From the NCBI RefSeq assembly GCF_028583425.1, contig NC_072794.1:31865232-31929231 (forward strand): a stretch of DNA of 64,000 bases, read 5' to 3'. The position numbers were made by a program, and so were the translations under genes. This stretch comes from Eublepharis macularius. Its lineage: Eukaryota > Chordata > Lepidosauria > Squamata > Eublepharidae. The notes below the pieces were generated by a model. That model was given only the letters and a program-made list of their open reading frames with translations. It searched no databases and had not been told where the DNA came from. Of the stretch, positions 34,445 through 47,300 are shown one piece after another (the stretch's first letter is position 1; each line of letters opens with the position of its first letter).

Positions 34445-36600
34445 GAACAAAGGGAGTTGGCAACCTTTGCAACCGAAGGCTCCATAACTCATGGCATGTT
34501 GGGTTTGCAGGACTGGCCCACACAGTCCTGTGCGCGTGGCAGCCCTCTCTTCTGTTCTTTGCCGTCAGGAGGGCGTAAGTGCTCCACCAACCCACTGAGT
34601 GTGCACGGAAATGTCTGCAGTGCAACGGAAAAACCAACATCAGGAACTCTCCCACCCCCCTGGGGCCCTCTGGAGGGAGAGAGGGACTGCTGTTTGTCTC
34701 ACGGTAACCCGATGATATCACCGCCTCTCACCTTCTCCATCGTGCATGCCCCCCCTCCAACCACATGGGAAATTTAAAAAAAAATGCGGAGAACGAAGAA
34801 CATACGGGAGAAGCCACTGAGAACTTCTCAATTCTTCTCCTCAGTTTTTGGGGGGGGACCCAATAGGAATTACTGATAGCTTTGCTGACTGAGAATGTAG
34901 TTGAAATTTATTCCTCAACATCTAAATTTCTGATTATGACTATCTCAGTAGTGAGGTCACACTGAATTCTTCCATACACAAATGTGCTTTGTAGTCGGTG
35001 TGTAGCAACCCCTCCAGTCGCTGGTCCAGCCAGAGGTGGGTGGTGGTATTTCAGCAGTGTGGAGGGGGGGGGAGGTGTATGCCAGTCTCCTGGGTTTAGA
35101 TAAGGAGTTTCATGAAGGAGAACCTGGTCTACCCCCTCCAAAACCACTTCCATTTCCCCCTCAACGGTTGCCTCTGGACAACCCTGCATGGGTAGAAATT
35201 CCAATACTGAAGTGCAGTGGCCGCTGCAGGGCCCCCTCTCAGGGCAAGCAAGTCACTGCTGTGAGGTTTTAAGTTAAATGGCTCAGATTCCTGTACATTT
35301 TACGATAGCATAGTGACCAGTCTCACAAAATGGCAAGCTGGTCTGTGCATTCACAGCCTGACTTCTTTACGTAGGTAGGTAGAAGCTTTCTGTGTCCTTT
35401 CCCCCCTCTCCCTGCTGCCCCTTTTCTTCGCTCTCCTCTCCTTGCTGGTTGCTAGTAGTTCTATTCTTCATTTGCGGCATCCCACAGAGTCCTAGCAGTG
35501 TAACTGGGGGAGCAGAGGAGTTAGTCTGGACCGGCTGATTGTACGGCCCCTCTACAAGCTCCCACACAGCCCTGCAGCCACAAGGTTCCCGTTCAGGAAT
35601 GGAAGTTCATGGCAACCAATGACACAGACGCGGAACCCTTGCACGGGAGCCAGTAGTCCGCTCATTCCTGAAAAGGGTGTGGAATGGGGTAAAGGATTCT
35701 ACTTGGTATTTATTGAGCAGGAAGAAGATGGCAGTTCTTCTTCTCATGTCAAGCAAAAGGGCAGCATTTTTTTTTCTTCCTTTCTTTTATGTTTTTGTTT
35801 CCCAGAGTAGTTACAGAAACAGTCTAAATGTTACAAAGCTGCTGCAGTTTGCAGGAGTGTATGTGTATGGGTTCAGAATCTGCAAGCCAGGAAACGGCTG
35901 CAGAGCAAAGCACATCCAGGGTCTGTGGGGTGACACTGGAGTCGGGAAGCAGTCCCAAATGGACTTTATACAAAGGGAAGCTGTACATGTAGTACTCTTT
36001 CTAGGATAGGACTTGGACTCTCTATGCCTCCCTTGCTAGCAGTGTCGCTGCTCTGCATTGCATTTTTGAAACTTGTCTCCCCCTCCCCTCAAAAGACCCC
36101 TCAAGGATGAAGCTCCTGCCCTGGTTGTAATCTTGAGCTGAGATTCTCTGTGCTTCTTTGACTCCTTCCCTTCCATCCCGCCCTCCCCCCCCCTTTCCCC
36201 CAGTTTATGTATTTGAGCTGTGCACTCAGGCAGCTGCAACATTCCAGTGTTTTGAACCGCCACTGATTCCTGCACCTGAGACAAAACCTAACCAGGTTCT
36301 CATCTCACTCTATCAGCTGTGCCAGAGTCCCAGCCTGGAGGCTCCCATTTCTGCATGAGAAATCTGGTGTTTGGAATGTTTCTTCTCAACCTTTTGGGCA
36401 AGGCTTCCCATTCTTCTCCTCCCCATACACACACGCACACATACCCTTCTGTATTGGGAGCCGCAAGGGAAGGGGGATCCCCCAGCAGAGGAAGAACTGG
36501 TTTGTGTCGTAAGCTTCTTTTGTGTTTTTTGTCTGTCTGTGCAAGACCTGCAGCTGCTGAACTCAGCTTTGCCTTTAATTAAACCATGTTCTCTACAGCC
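34445..36600 (+). other. SMG7: Probable SMG7 3' UTR
   Basis: No open frame of note and no clear mobile element lies between the SMG7 stop and about 36600. An ATTAAA at 36578-36583 is the best poly(A) signal candidate before the oppositely oriented NCF2 gene, giving a UTR of about 2.1 kb. The 3' limit is inferred; transcript data would be needed to fix it. The stretch includes homopolymer G and C runs (34848-34856, 35066-35073, 36187-36193). Confidence 0.55.
36578..36583 (+). promoter_or_regulatory. Candidate SMG7 poly(A) signal ATTAAA
   Basis: ATTAAA about 2.1 kb after the SMG7 stop. It is the common variant of AATAAA. Chosen by position only; no downstream element is distinctive. Confidence 0.35.
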
Positions 36601-37059
36601 AGCCTGGTGTAGTTACATCATCTTTTGCTAATCATTCAGCTTCAGTTAATGGAACCCTAGGGACGTTCTTTCTCTTTGCAGAAGGGGCAGTTCAAAGCAC
36701 CAAGGGGTAAAACTGTTTAGCAGAGAAAAGGGGTCCTGAGGGTCCTACGGATTCTGACACGAGACAGCGATGAACCAAGCGCTGCTAGCACAACTGGCCT
36801 ACAGTTGCTTTGCTGAGCCAAAAATTGCCAGTGGAGAATGCTCATACATGTTATGCTAAAGAGGCCTACTCAGCAATTCATTGGCTTTCCAGATTTAGCG
36901 ACCATAAATAGCTGGACACTGGCAAATTGAAGACTTCAAAAGTACTGAGGAGCAGCAGGCGAGCTGCTTGATAGTTGGTGTTAGTCTGGGTAGGGGTAGT
37001 GGAGGCACAACTAAAGAACAACGGTATTTATCATTTAAAAAAACAGACCTGCAAAAATC

Positions 37060-37350
37060 CAACATCTGTTGATTTTCAGAGGCTTTATTGGCATTTTCAA
37101 GCTATTTCAGATATGGGAATGAGTGGAAGAGTCTCTCAGTTCTGAAGCCCAGAGTTATTGCATATACCAGTTTATAGCTAGGATACGGTTTGAGAACCCC
37201 AATGCTGGTTTCTGTTGATGCCCATTTAAGCAAATGTATCTCCCCAGAGGTTTCAGCTCAGACAGCCTTCAAGTCTTCAATGCAGGGAGCAGTGAGAAGA
37301 GTGGAAGAACTCGGCTGGCTCCCTCTCAGGTTTTTTTAAAAAAACTTGTT
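37060..37350 (-). other. NCF2: Probable NCF2 3' UTR
   Basis: Sequence after the NCF2 stop on the - strand up to just past an AATAAA (37089-37084, - strand). The length of about 290 nt is inferred from that signal. No ORF or repeat is seen. Confidence 0.5.
37084..37089 (-). promoter_or_regulatory. Candidate NCF2 poly(A) signal AATAAA
   Basis: Canonical AATAAA on the - strand, 262 nt after the NCF2 stop codon; the nearest good match. Confidence 0.5.
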
Positions 37351-37460
37351 TTATGCTTCAGAAATAGGTTCAAGATCTCGGCTGCTGTGCTCTTCAATAA
37401 AGGCTTTGGGGAAGATGCCCACTTTCCCTTTGCACTGGCCCTCCAACCAGTCGTCATTCA
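37351..37460 (-). CDS. NCF2: NCF2 terminal coding exon
   Basis: Acceptor ATTCTAG before 37460. It reads [20 protein letters not shown], completing the SH3, then [15 protein letters not shown] and TAA at 37353-37351. The tail after the SH3 is diverged from human, as expected for an unstructured end. Confidence 0.94.
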
Positions 37461-40400
37461 CTAGAATATAAAACATCAAAATCATGTTTCGTAACAAAAC
37501 ATCCATTAATGCTGAACATCTGGAAGAAGTTGTGGTTTGGAGTGCCATACACAGTCACTGAATTAGAAACAAGAGCACCTACAAGTTTTAAGACAACTTG
37601 AGGCAAAGTGGGATGGAGTGTCTGTACCTTTATAGTTGTACAGCAAGCAGTGGGACTTGGCCAGGTTCAGCTGCTCTCACACCTGCTCCCTGCTCTGCAA
37701 CTGCTCGAGCTACAAGCACCCGTTTGCATCTGGTCACCCCCCTCTTTTTTGACCCTCAGCAGTGTTGAAAAGAACTAGAAAGGGGCAGTTTGACAGTACA
37801 GGTCTTCATAGAATAAAAATAACTGTGCATTAAGTGAAGATGAACGCTGTGCTGGTGACAAAGTATTGCTAAACAAGGAAGAAGATAAGGTTACAGAAAA
37901 GGGTTAAGTGTACCTTTAAAAAAACAACAACAGCATAATCCATTGAAACTGCTATCACTTTAAACAGAACTGACTTATTCTAAAGAGAGCATTTAGTATC
38001 TTTGAGGATACCACATTGGGTTGAGTGGACTCGGCGTGCAAGCTGTTGGACTGTTTATGACCCCCAGGCCTTGCCTGTCCACTTGCAGCACAGCCAGTCA
38101 ATTTTAACAGTCTGGTCACAAAAGGATGGCTTCAGGAGCATTATGGCAAAGATGGGGTTAGCTTACTGGTAACACTGAAGAATCCCTTTTCCTTTAATAT
38201 GGGAGCAGAGCCTGAATGAGCCATAGGAATGGGCCCTTTCAGAAAAACACTGGAGGATGCTGGAGAAGATGAGCCTCTTGCCCCATTCCTCTACTGTTGC
38301 TACCCTCCTCCTCTGCTACCTGCTGCAGGAAGCAAGGTACTCATTTGAAACCACAGCAGGTGGACAAGGAGTAGGGGGAGAGCCAGAGCCAGGAGGTGGT
38401 GCAGATGCCAGCTGGCTCTCAAAGCTTCAAAGGAGGCAAGCAGGACTTGCAGGTGGTCAGCTCTCAGACACACATCGCTCGATGGCAAAGAAACCCAGAA
38501 TGAGGGAGAGGTATGGGCACACACAAGACATCTGCGGGTGATACCAAGGAAGTGTTGGGAGGTACAACTGCAAGGTGGTTAAGAGAACCAGCCATGGGAA
38601 AGGAAGGAAGCACCACCTTCCTGGAAGAAGGGACAGCATATGCATGCATTTTGATTATACTTGATACAAGCTGTGGTTAAGTGTGCAATTCAGCCACAAT
38701 GTTATGCTTTCTGGCTTGACTCCTTCATTCAGCCAAGGAGTTTATATTTAACTGCTTCTTAACTCCTGTAGGTGGAGCTATTAGATTCATTTAGCTCTGT
38801 AACAAGCAATGCTTGGATTAAGACTGACAAGTGACCACCTCTGCTTGAAGGTTGCTACAGTGGAGTAAAGGTCTGGGGAAGGGAGATTCAATGGATGTCT
38901 TCGTGTATGCTGTACGTGTACAGCAAGTAAAACCATGCTGCTTGGAATTTGCTTACCTTTAGAAAGCACAAGTATTATGTCTCCCTTCTGGAATGCAAGG
39001 TCTTCTGGCTGGCTGGCTTCATAACTGTATCGTGCTACAACCTGGTTTGCTTCCATCTGTGTTGGTATCTTCTGCTGAATCTCCTTGTCGTCTTTCATCC
39101 CTGGGGAATCTTTGTCTGCCTGATATAAGAAAGCACCAGATGTAAGCCTCTCATCCTTTTCTTAAAGAGCAGTACAAAACTTACGAAGCGGATTTATGTG
39201 GCTGGAAATAATATCTATGGTGAAGTATTGCAGACAGCCAAACATGAACTTCTTCTTCAGTAGGAATGAAAAGCAATTCCTTCTTGGTGCAAATCCTGGG
39301 CCTTCTAAAGATACAGAGCTCTTTCCTGACTCCCTTTTTGTTTCCATGTTATCATGTTTGTGGCTGGAGATCCTGAGCTAAGGAGGGATTGAGCAAAATT
39401 GGTTCAGAAAATCTTGGCTTAACTGTTCATTGGTGTATGCTTTTTCCTTTAAAGCTAAAATCCTGCATCCCCAAACTGCTTACTTTTAAAGTATAAGAAT
39501 TACCTGCCTTTAGAGGTCACCTGCTCTGTATGAATTATGCCTCCTTAGGGTATGGGGACTTCTTCAGAACTGAGAATGATTGGATCTTGTAGTCATGGCC
39601 AACAGAGAAGTAGCATATTATTCTCTCCCTCTCCACTTCCCCAGCATAGGCTGACAGGAAGGAAGCAAAATTCAGCAGATATGTTGGACCCACGAGCCTT
39701 TCTTTTGCATGGCACATTGTTTGGGAATTGGAACTCTAGGGGAACTAGAACCATAAATTGTGCCATAAGCAAGTTTGAAACAAAAAGCTAGTTCACGAAC
39801 ATGGGGCAGAGTTAGAAGTAAGGGGGAACTGTTGCTTTGGAACACCCACCCACCCAAATATATACTTCTAGCAATGTAGGTCTACTAATATATTTGTTGT
39901 TTGCATACCACCCACTCTTGCTTCCATAATCTCACCTTCGAATTTACCTTTCTGGAAGGGATGTGATGCTGTGTGTGAACTCTTGTGCTGAAGATGCCAG
40001 AAAAGAGGAAAGTGTGACAACTGAGGAACTTAACAGCTCCCATGCAAACAGTACAGTAGCATTGTTTGCACATCAGGGGTAGAGCAGATATAACCACCTT
40101 AAAATCCTTTACTTTCACATTGACAAATGGGAGTTTTGTGACCCTGTAACCAGGTTTTTCATTCTAGCATAAACTTTCAGGGACAGGAGCCCATTTTGTC
40201 ATAAATACTTATGCCAGAATAAAAGCTTGTTAGTTTAAATTGCTCCAAGACTTGCATGTGTCTGTTTGCAGCAGCCTAACTCAGCTACCCTTCTGGAATG
40301 GTTTTTATGTATGAGTGTAGCCAGTCCAGTTCTATGCAGAGTTACTCTAGTTTAAGCCCATTGATTTCAAACCACATAGGATTGCCTTGATAATTATGCT

Positions 40401-43400
40401 GGTGGTAGAAAGTGCTGTCAATCCGTAGCAAGCTTATGGTGACCTCAGGGTTTTCAAGGCAAGAGATGAACAGAGGCGGTTTGCCACTGCCTGCCTTTGC
40501 ATTAGCAACCCTGGACTTCCTTGGTGCTCTCCCATCCAATTACTAATCAGGGCTGACCCTGCTTAGTTTCTGAGATCAGATGAGATTGGCCCAGTCTGGA
40601 CCTTCCAGGTTGGGGATAATTAGACTAACGGCGCTATATTCTGTTCATTCTCTGGAATGGAACCAGGTCCAATTGGGGAGGGAGGAGAGAAGCATCACAA
40701 GTAAACGAAAGGCAGCCAAAACCTCAAACTACATGTAGTCCAATGGGTTTAAATAACTTGAACTATTTAAAAAGTGCAGTAAATAGCACATGCCCACCAA
40801 TTTGTTTCTGAGTCAGGAAACTCGGAGCCATTAAAACAAAATTACGGCAGTAATTGACAAAAAGGAGTGCTACAGCTTTATTATATGGTATCTTTGAATA
40901 CCTGGGCCAGAACAGTGCAAGCAAGTTTTGTACCAATTTTCATTGGATAGGATCTTTAATAAGGGCTAAATGCTTGGATTTCTTTTTAAAAGACTGGAGC
41001 TTCAGTAAAGAACCCCGGAATAACCCTTAGTAACCTTTGGCAGTGACTTTTTAAATGCTTGAAATTTGTATTTGGGCCTGCTCCTATCTTGCCCCCTGTA
41101 ATTCTAGTGCAAATCCTACATTTTTTTTTTTAAAGCATATTTTGTGACAGGCTGGGATTCAAAAAACAGTGCAACTAGTTCCACGCACCCAGAACATTAA
41201 TAAGCTGGTTTGTCATACAGCAGCCCTTCCTCCTCGGCTCCATGGGAAAACTGCCTTTGAAATAGGACTGGCTTTCCAAGCCAGAATATAATGTGGAGGG
41301 GAAGGAAGATGGAAGAAAGAAAAAGTCACTAAACTCACCTGTTCTATACACTTTCTCTTGAATTGCCCATTTGAGTGTTGACAGTGTGAGGGTTTGGAAG
41401 GGGGGGTCATGATTGAAGGAGGAAATAGAGCAAAAAAATGTTTTTGTTCGTGTGCTTCTTGCTATGGGCTCAATCCCACATGATAGGGATTGCAATTGGA
41501 TTAGCTGCTGTGTAATTTAATTGCAAAAAGCAGCCACAAGGGAGCTGATACGGACTTGGGCTCTGGCCATCAGGAAGGGGGATGTAACCCTTCCCTAGCC
41601 AGAGTGTTTCCCTGGGCCCTCAAGGATGATTTAAACTTCGGGTGTTTGTGATGGGGGAAGAGGTACACAGATTGTTCTTTTCTTCTCTACTGGGCCTAAA
41701 ACAGCTTGAGCTGGGCCACTTTCAATCGGGGAAACAGTGCAGAAGGCAAGAATTTATCAAGAACCCCTTTTTATGGTTTGACTAAATCAAATGTCAGGAA
41801 TGGATTTGATTTTGCTTTCCCAGTGTCAAGCCTGGATATTTTCTAGCATCGTGATGAGTCAGCAAGTTCAATACAATCTGCAACTGATTTGCAGGGAATC
41901 TCTCCATATGTTATCTCAGTAAAGAACAGGTTTGTACTGAGAAAGGGAGGGGCACTGAGAGTACCCGTGTAGGCATCAATACAAAAAACAGGAAAAACCT
42001 AAATACCTTTAGACTGGTGTAATTAAATAAAATGTTAGAAATGAAGTTATATTTGTATAAAGCCAACAAGCACTTTGGCCCTTTTAAAATTGTTGGGTTT
42101 GGCCCTTTTGTGATAGTTGGGTTTTGACTCCTTAATTCTGCTCTGCTAGTGGAGGTGCTTTCCTTTGGCAGGGGCAGCTGCCCTGTGCCCTGTGCTGGGA
42201 GGGGCCTCAACTATCCCTAGCCCCACTCCATCTGGGGCTCAGGCAGCCAGCTTCCAGCACTGGCTCCTGCACAATGGAGGGGCTGGTTCTTGCTTAGCTC
42301 CAGCAGGGGGTAGTGGCATTGATTCTGGGGCCCCATCCAGGACTTTTGCCTGGGGCCCCAGAATCACTAAGACAACCCTTGTCCTCCAGGATTTATTTAT
42401 TCATTTATAACCTGCCTTTCTCCCCAATGCAGACCAAAAGTGGCTCCCATTTCTCTTGTCCATTTTTTCCTTCACAACAGCCCTGTGAGGTAGGTTAGGC
42501 TGAGAGTGGCCCAAAGTCACCCAGCAAGCTTCTATGGCAGAGGGAAGATTCAAACCCAGGTTTCCCAGTTGCTAGTCCAACACTTTTAAACACTACACCA
42601 CAGTAGAAAGTGGTTTCCTCTGACAGAAGGGGTGACCTTGTATTAGAGGGAAAGTCCTTTCTGCTGGAGCAAAGCACCCTGGCTAGCAGAACAGACCTGT
42701 GTGCTTCAACTCCAGAGCACTAGAAACAGAGAGCTGATGTAACAGAGTGGAATACTACCTCCATACATTTTCTTTGGCCACAATCAAGAAAGTTAGCAAA
42801 TTACTATGTTAAAAAAAAAGAGGAAGATGAGTATTCAATAAGAGGGAGCGTTTTTTCTCCCGTGATTGCAGAGTGTCGGGCGTTTCCCCTTCGAAGTATA
42901 CCGTTCCTTTATCTGGTCTTACCCACCGGATAGTTGCTGCACCACAGTGTCAAGCAGTAGCCCTGGGCGTGGCTCCACACTGTCTTCATGGTGTCCTCGC
43001 TCAGAACCACCAGCTCCTGGCTGTCTCTTGGCCGGTAGCTGAATGGGGGGGGGGAACGGGGGACAGGGACAGTGTGAGACCAAAAACATCCCACTCTTTG
43101 AGCCGGATAAGGGCAAGGCTGGGTCATCTTCCTTACCTCAGCCTTGTGTTTTGGGATGAAAGCTCCAGCTTCTCACAAACCTTGTCCAGGAGGCTGCTGT
43201 AAGATTGATCCAGACGGGCTTGCAAAGCTATTGTGTATTTATAATGGACTTTGATGACGTATGGTGTTGGGATAGCCACGCTAATGACCTGCAGGAAGAG
43301 AAATGTCAGAAGGTGTATCAGCCCTGCCCAAACAACAAAGCAGAGGAGACGTTTCTGACCCAGCTGTCTGCATCAGAGGAAGAAAGGGAATCCGTGACCC

Positions 43401-44341
43401 ATCTTTGTAGGCTGACAAACATGTCTCTCTCTCCTGGCTTGCTTGCAACATTTTTATCCCTCCTCCATTCAGGATGTAAAAAGGGTTGCTCCCTCCCTGT
43501 TTTATCCCTGCAGCAACCCTGTGAGGTAGGTTAGGTTGAGAGTGAATGATAAACTTTTTACATGTTTGAAAAATAATTTTTGACTTGACAGCGCTGTGCC
43601 TCGGTCTGCATGGAAATTCCTGCCATGTGCCCAAAAGAAGGCCTTGATCTTTAATTCTAAGAGTGTGGCAGGTGGGAGGGAGGGCAGGGAATGTACTCTG
43701 CAAAGTCTCAGGGGCAGTTTTACCATATATGCTATTACTTTATACTTTTTTGTCTAAGGAAGAGGTGTGGCCAAATGGGGAGGGCTGTGGCTAAAAGTAG
43801 GTGGGTAAGGCTCCAAGGCTAGCAGCACCTACCAAAGATTTTGTCCTTAGTCCTACTAGTGGTTTATTACAGCAAATTCTAACGTGATAAACCTCTAATG
43901 TGGTCCTCAGCTGAAGTGTGGTTTGGCTGAGGTGACCTCTTCAAAAGTAGACTGCCATCTCTCAAACTGAAAGTTCATTCAGATCTCAAAATAAAAACTG
44001 AGATCTTAAGTTGATTTGGTTTTCTAGATTGCCACATTCAGACTGAGAACATGAGGCTGTGGGAACTTTATTTCTCTAAAATGTGTTTTGGTTCTGTAAG
44101 GGGCACAGTTACCTAATGTACAAATGCACTGGCCCATCTATCCTTTCCAAAAACTAGCAGTGTGAAGAAGTAATTACCTCAGGTGGTCGTCTTCTTTTGC
44201 CTGTGGGAAAAACAAGATAGTTCTGAATAGACAACAATAAAGGCACAGAACATCAGCTAACTGTGGCTATATCTGTACATGGTTGTAGCTGAAATTGTAC
44301 GCTGTGGTTCACTTCAGCAGCCCCCCCTCTCCCCTCCACAT

Positions 44342-44375
<34 letters not shown>

Positions 44376-47300
44376 CCAGAAGCTGGCTGTCTCTACAGAA
44401 GTAGGAGAGAGGAACTGAAAAAGGATTGTGTGTACATCAGGCTGCAGGGGGATAATCACCTTTTTTAAAAAAGAAAGAAACCCCTAGCACCTAGAAGTGT
44501 ACCACAGGAAGGAGAACATGGAACCAGAAACTCCCTGATGTAGCAATTTTCTACCAGCAGAGAGTTTTGTGTGTGTAAAGTGCTGTCAAGTCACAGGTGA
44601 CTTAGGATGAGCAGAGGGTTTTTTCCTTTTATATAGAGGCAAATCCCAGTAGAGTAGCTGTATAAGTTTCCTGTAGGAATGCTTGACACTTCCTGGTTTG
44701 ATTTACGTCCTGTTGGCAGGTCATGAACACACATGATTTTTTGATGAACTGTTTTTCAGCCTGTATTGTGGGTGTTTGGCAGCTTGCTTTAGTGTACTCC
44801 TTCCTAACTACAGCACAGCATGATTTGTTTTTTCTGTTTGTGCATTCTCACACAGGCTGATTAAGTTCTACTGCCTCACTTCCTTGCTCCATGGCTCACT
44901 AGGCCTCCTGGTCTTTTAACTACTATTTATCTCACTATCAGTGCAATCTAGACTGGAGTGACTCTTCTTAGGATTACGCTGTAAGTCACAACAGGGCTTT
45001 TTAAAAAAATGGTAATGGTTATTATGATTGTGCGCACTAACATTACAATGATCTCCTGCTATGATCTACTAGTTTCCCTGCAATCTCTGTTTTCATTTAT
45101 TTAAAAAGTAAGTCTTTAGCCCTTTTCATTGCAGAGAGAAAGGGGAAATGTGCATGCTTTATAGCAAGGGTTTGTCTGCCGTTACTGACCTGGGGAAGGC
45201 TTATTGGGCCGTTCTGGAGCAGCAACACTAGGTGGAGCTGGAATGTTGTCCAATTCTTCATGGCTTTCCTCCTGCATCAGACAGAAGCAATGTGACAAAA
45301 CTCTGACTTTTGTACCCTAGACATCTAGTTGGTCTAGTAAGGTGCTACTGGACCTGAGTGTGACAAATGTAACTGTGTGTAGTAGTGGAGCTTCAAAAAG
45401 GCCTGCTGTAAACAGGATATCACACAGGGAGGCCTGAGTTCAAATCTCAGTTCAAGTCTGGACTGGCCTGGAGGCCTTGGACAAGTCGCTATATCCCAGC
45501 CTTAATTTTCATACTGAGAACACTATTGACCTACTCGATCAAGTCTTTGCTGAGGACAAATGAGAAGCAGATGGTAAAGATAATACGCAAATAAATAAAA
45601 ATAGCGCTGGAGCAAAATTTTACGGATGGTGCAGCTACCATCCAGAAAGGGAGCTATATGTATTGTTCTCTTCTGTTGCATTATAGAATGGCAGATGTTA
45701 CATTTACCAATTTCCTGTGCGATATCGTTGGCAGGTGGGAGAAAATACAGTGGGTGCAACATCAAGATCTGGGTAAATAGTCCTAGACTTTATGAGGCAC
45801 AGAACTACTGTATACCCAAAGTCTAGTTCCAACCTAACAGCTACTGTTATCTTACCCGGACAGAAGGCTGGTTCTGTAGTTCCACCGGTTCCAGATAGTT
45901 GCAGGGCACAATCCCTTGCTGTACAAAAAGCAAAATCCAGAGACTGGATGAGAATTAACTATGTCAGATCTGTGGACTCAGAAAAGGCTCCAAGGAAAGA
46001 AGAGGTCTTGCCCATTTCGCCACCTCAGAAAGGTCTCTTCTCATCCTTGAATTAATAACCAAAACATTTTATTTCTGTTTTAGCAAACCAGTGTAGACTC
46101 TTTTCCCTGAAAAGGGTGCTGGAATAACTAGGTGGGGTTCTGGCAATATTGAATGAGCTCTTTCGCACTGCAGGTGCAGCTCTGCTCACTGAATGGAACT
46201 CTCTCATGACTAGAACTTCACTAACAGCAGTGGGAGGTGGGCTGGGCTGCAGTGGAAATCTCATGAGAGCAAAAGCATCGGTTCTATGAAAGGAACAAGG
46301 TGAAGGCTCCAGACCTTCATTTCTTTCATCCCAGGACAACTTTGCATGTTCATTTCTCCCTCTATGGCAGTTCCCCACCACACTAAGAGGCAAAGCACAA
46401 ATCTTCTGTCTTTTATTAACATCATGCTTTCAATATACAGTAGGACGTAGCAGCTTTCCTCTAGTAAAAGGCCAAAATATGAGCTTGCAAGGCCACGGAG
46501 TGACTATTAACATGAGGCTCTCTGGAATGACTAAGAAATGTGAGCTTTGCATGAAACAGGAGAAACTGACTGGAGATGGTTCTCTGTATGGAAATGTTCT
46601 GTGCCCTCGAGAGAGACTCCTTCCATATTGCACTAGGGCTGGGCAATATCCCAAAAATACACTTCAGTATTCTTGGGATATTGGGAAGGCCATAAATACT
46701 GGTATTTCTGATATTTGGATCCTCCCACCATAGTGGTTTGGTTTTTCGATCCAGGGTTTTTTTTTTCTTCATGATTCCAAAGTTAACAGGGTCCATTATT
46801 CTCTCGGGAAATCTTTGCAGGGGGCTACAGTGACTGCTTGTGAAGCAAATAACACCAAAATTGGAGCAGAGTGAGGGCTGCCTGTCCACTAACGACCCTC
46901 CCAAGTTTCAAGTGGGTCAAGGGGTCCAATTCTACAGGCCCCTGAACAAGGTGTCTCCTCTACTTTCTATTGTTTCCTACTCAAGGGGGCAGAAATGCTA
47001 TCCTTTCTCCAGAGCAAAGAAGCCTTAGCCAAACACACAAGAGTAATCACAGACCAAAACCCTCCCAATGCAAAAAGAACCATCCGAACCAATGCCAAAC
47101 CAGAGAATCTCATCAGAACCAACCTTGTAGCAGGCAGCAGAGGAAAGACACAAATTCAAAAAACTGCCTGCAGCCAGGCCAACATTTCTTTGGGCTGTAA
47201 GAGAATTGCCATGATGGGACAGGCATCTGAGCTGCCCCTAATGTGCAATGCCATTTGCCTGTGAAAATCGCCTCCCTCCCTCGTCTTTACCTCGGAAACG

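Noticed and set aside
37395..37400. AATAAA on the + strand as SMG7 poly(A) signal
   Set aside because: It lies antisense within the NCF2 last coding exon; ATTAAA at 36578 is closer to a typical UTR end.
40528..40592. 5S rRNA gene
   Set aside because: Only an internal segment is present, with substitutions and a SINE tail in place of the 3' end.
46461..46904. 147-codon open frame on the - strand in NCF2 intron 8
   Set aside because: No matching p67phox segment; all exons are accounted for in phase, and the region appears repeat-derived.
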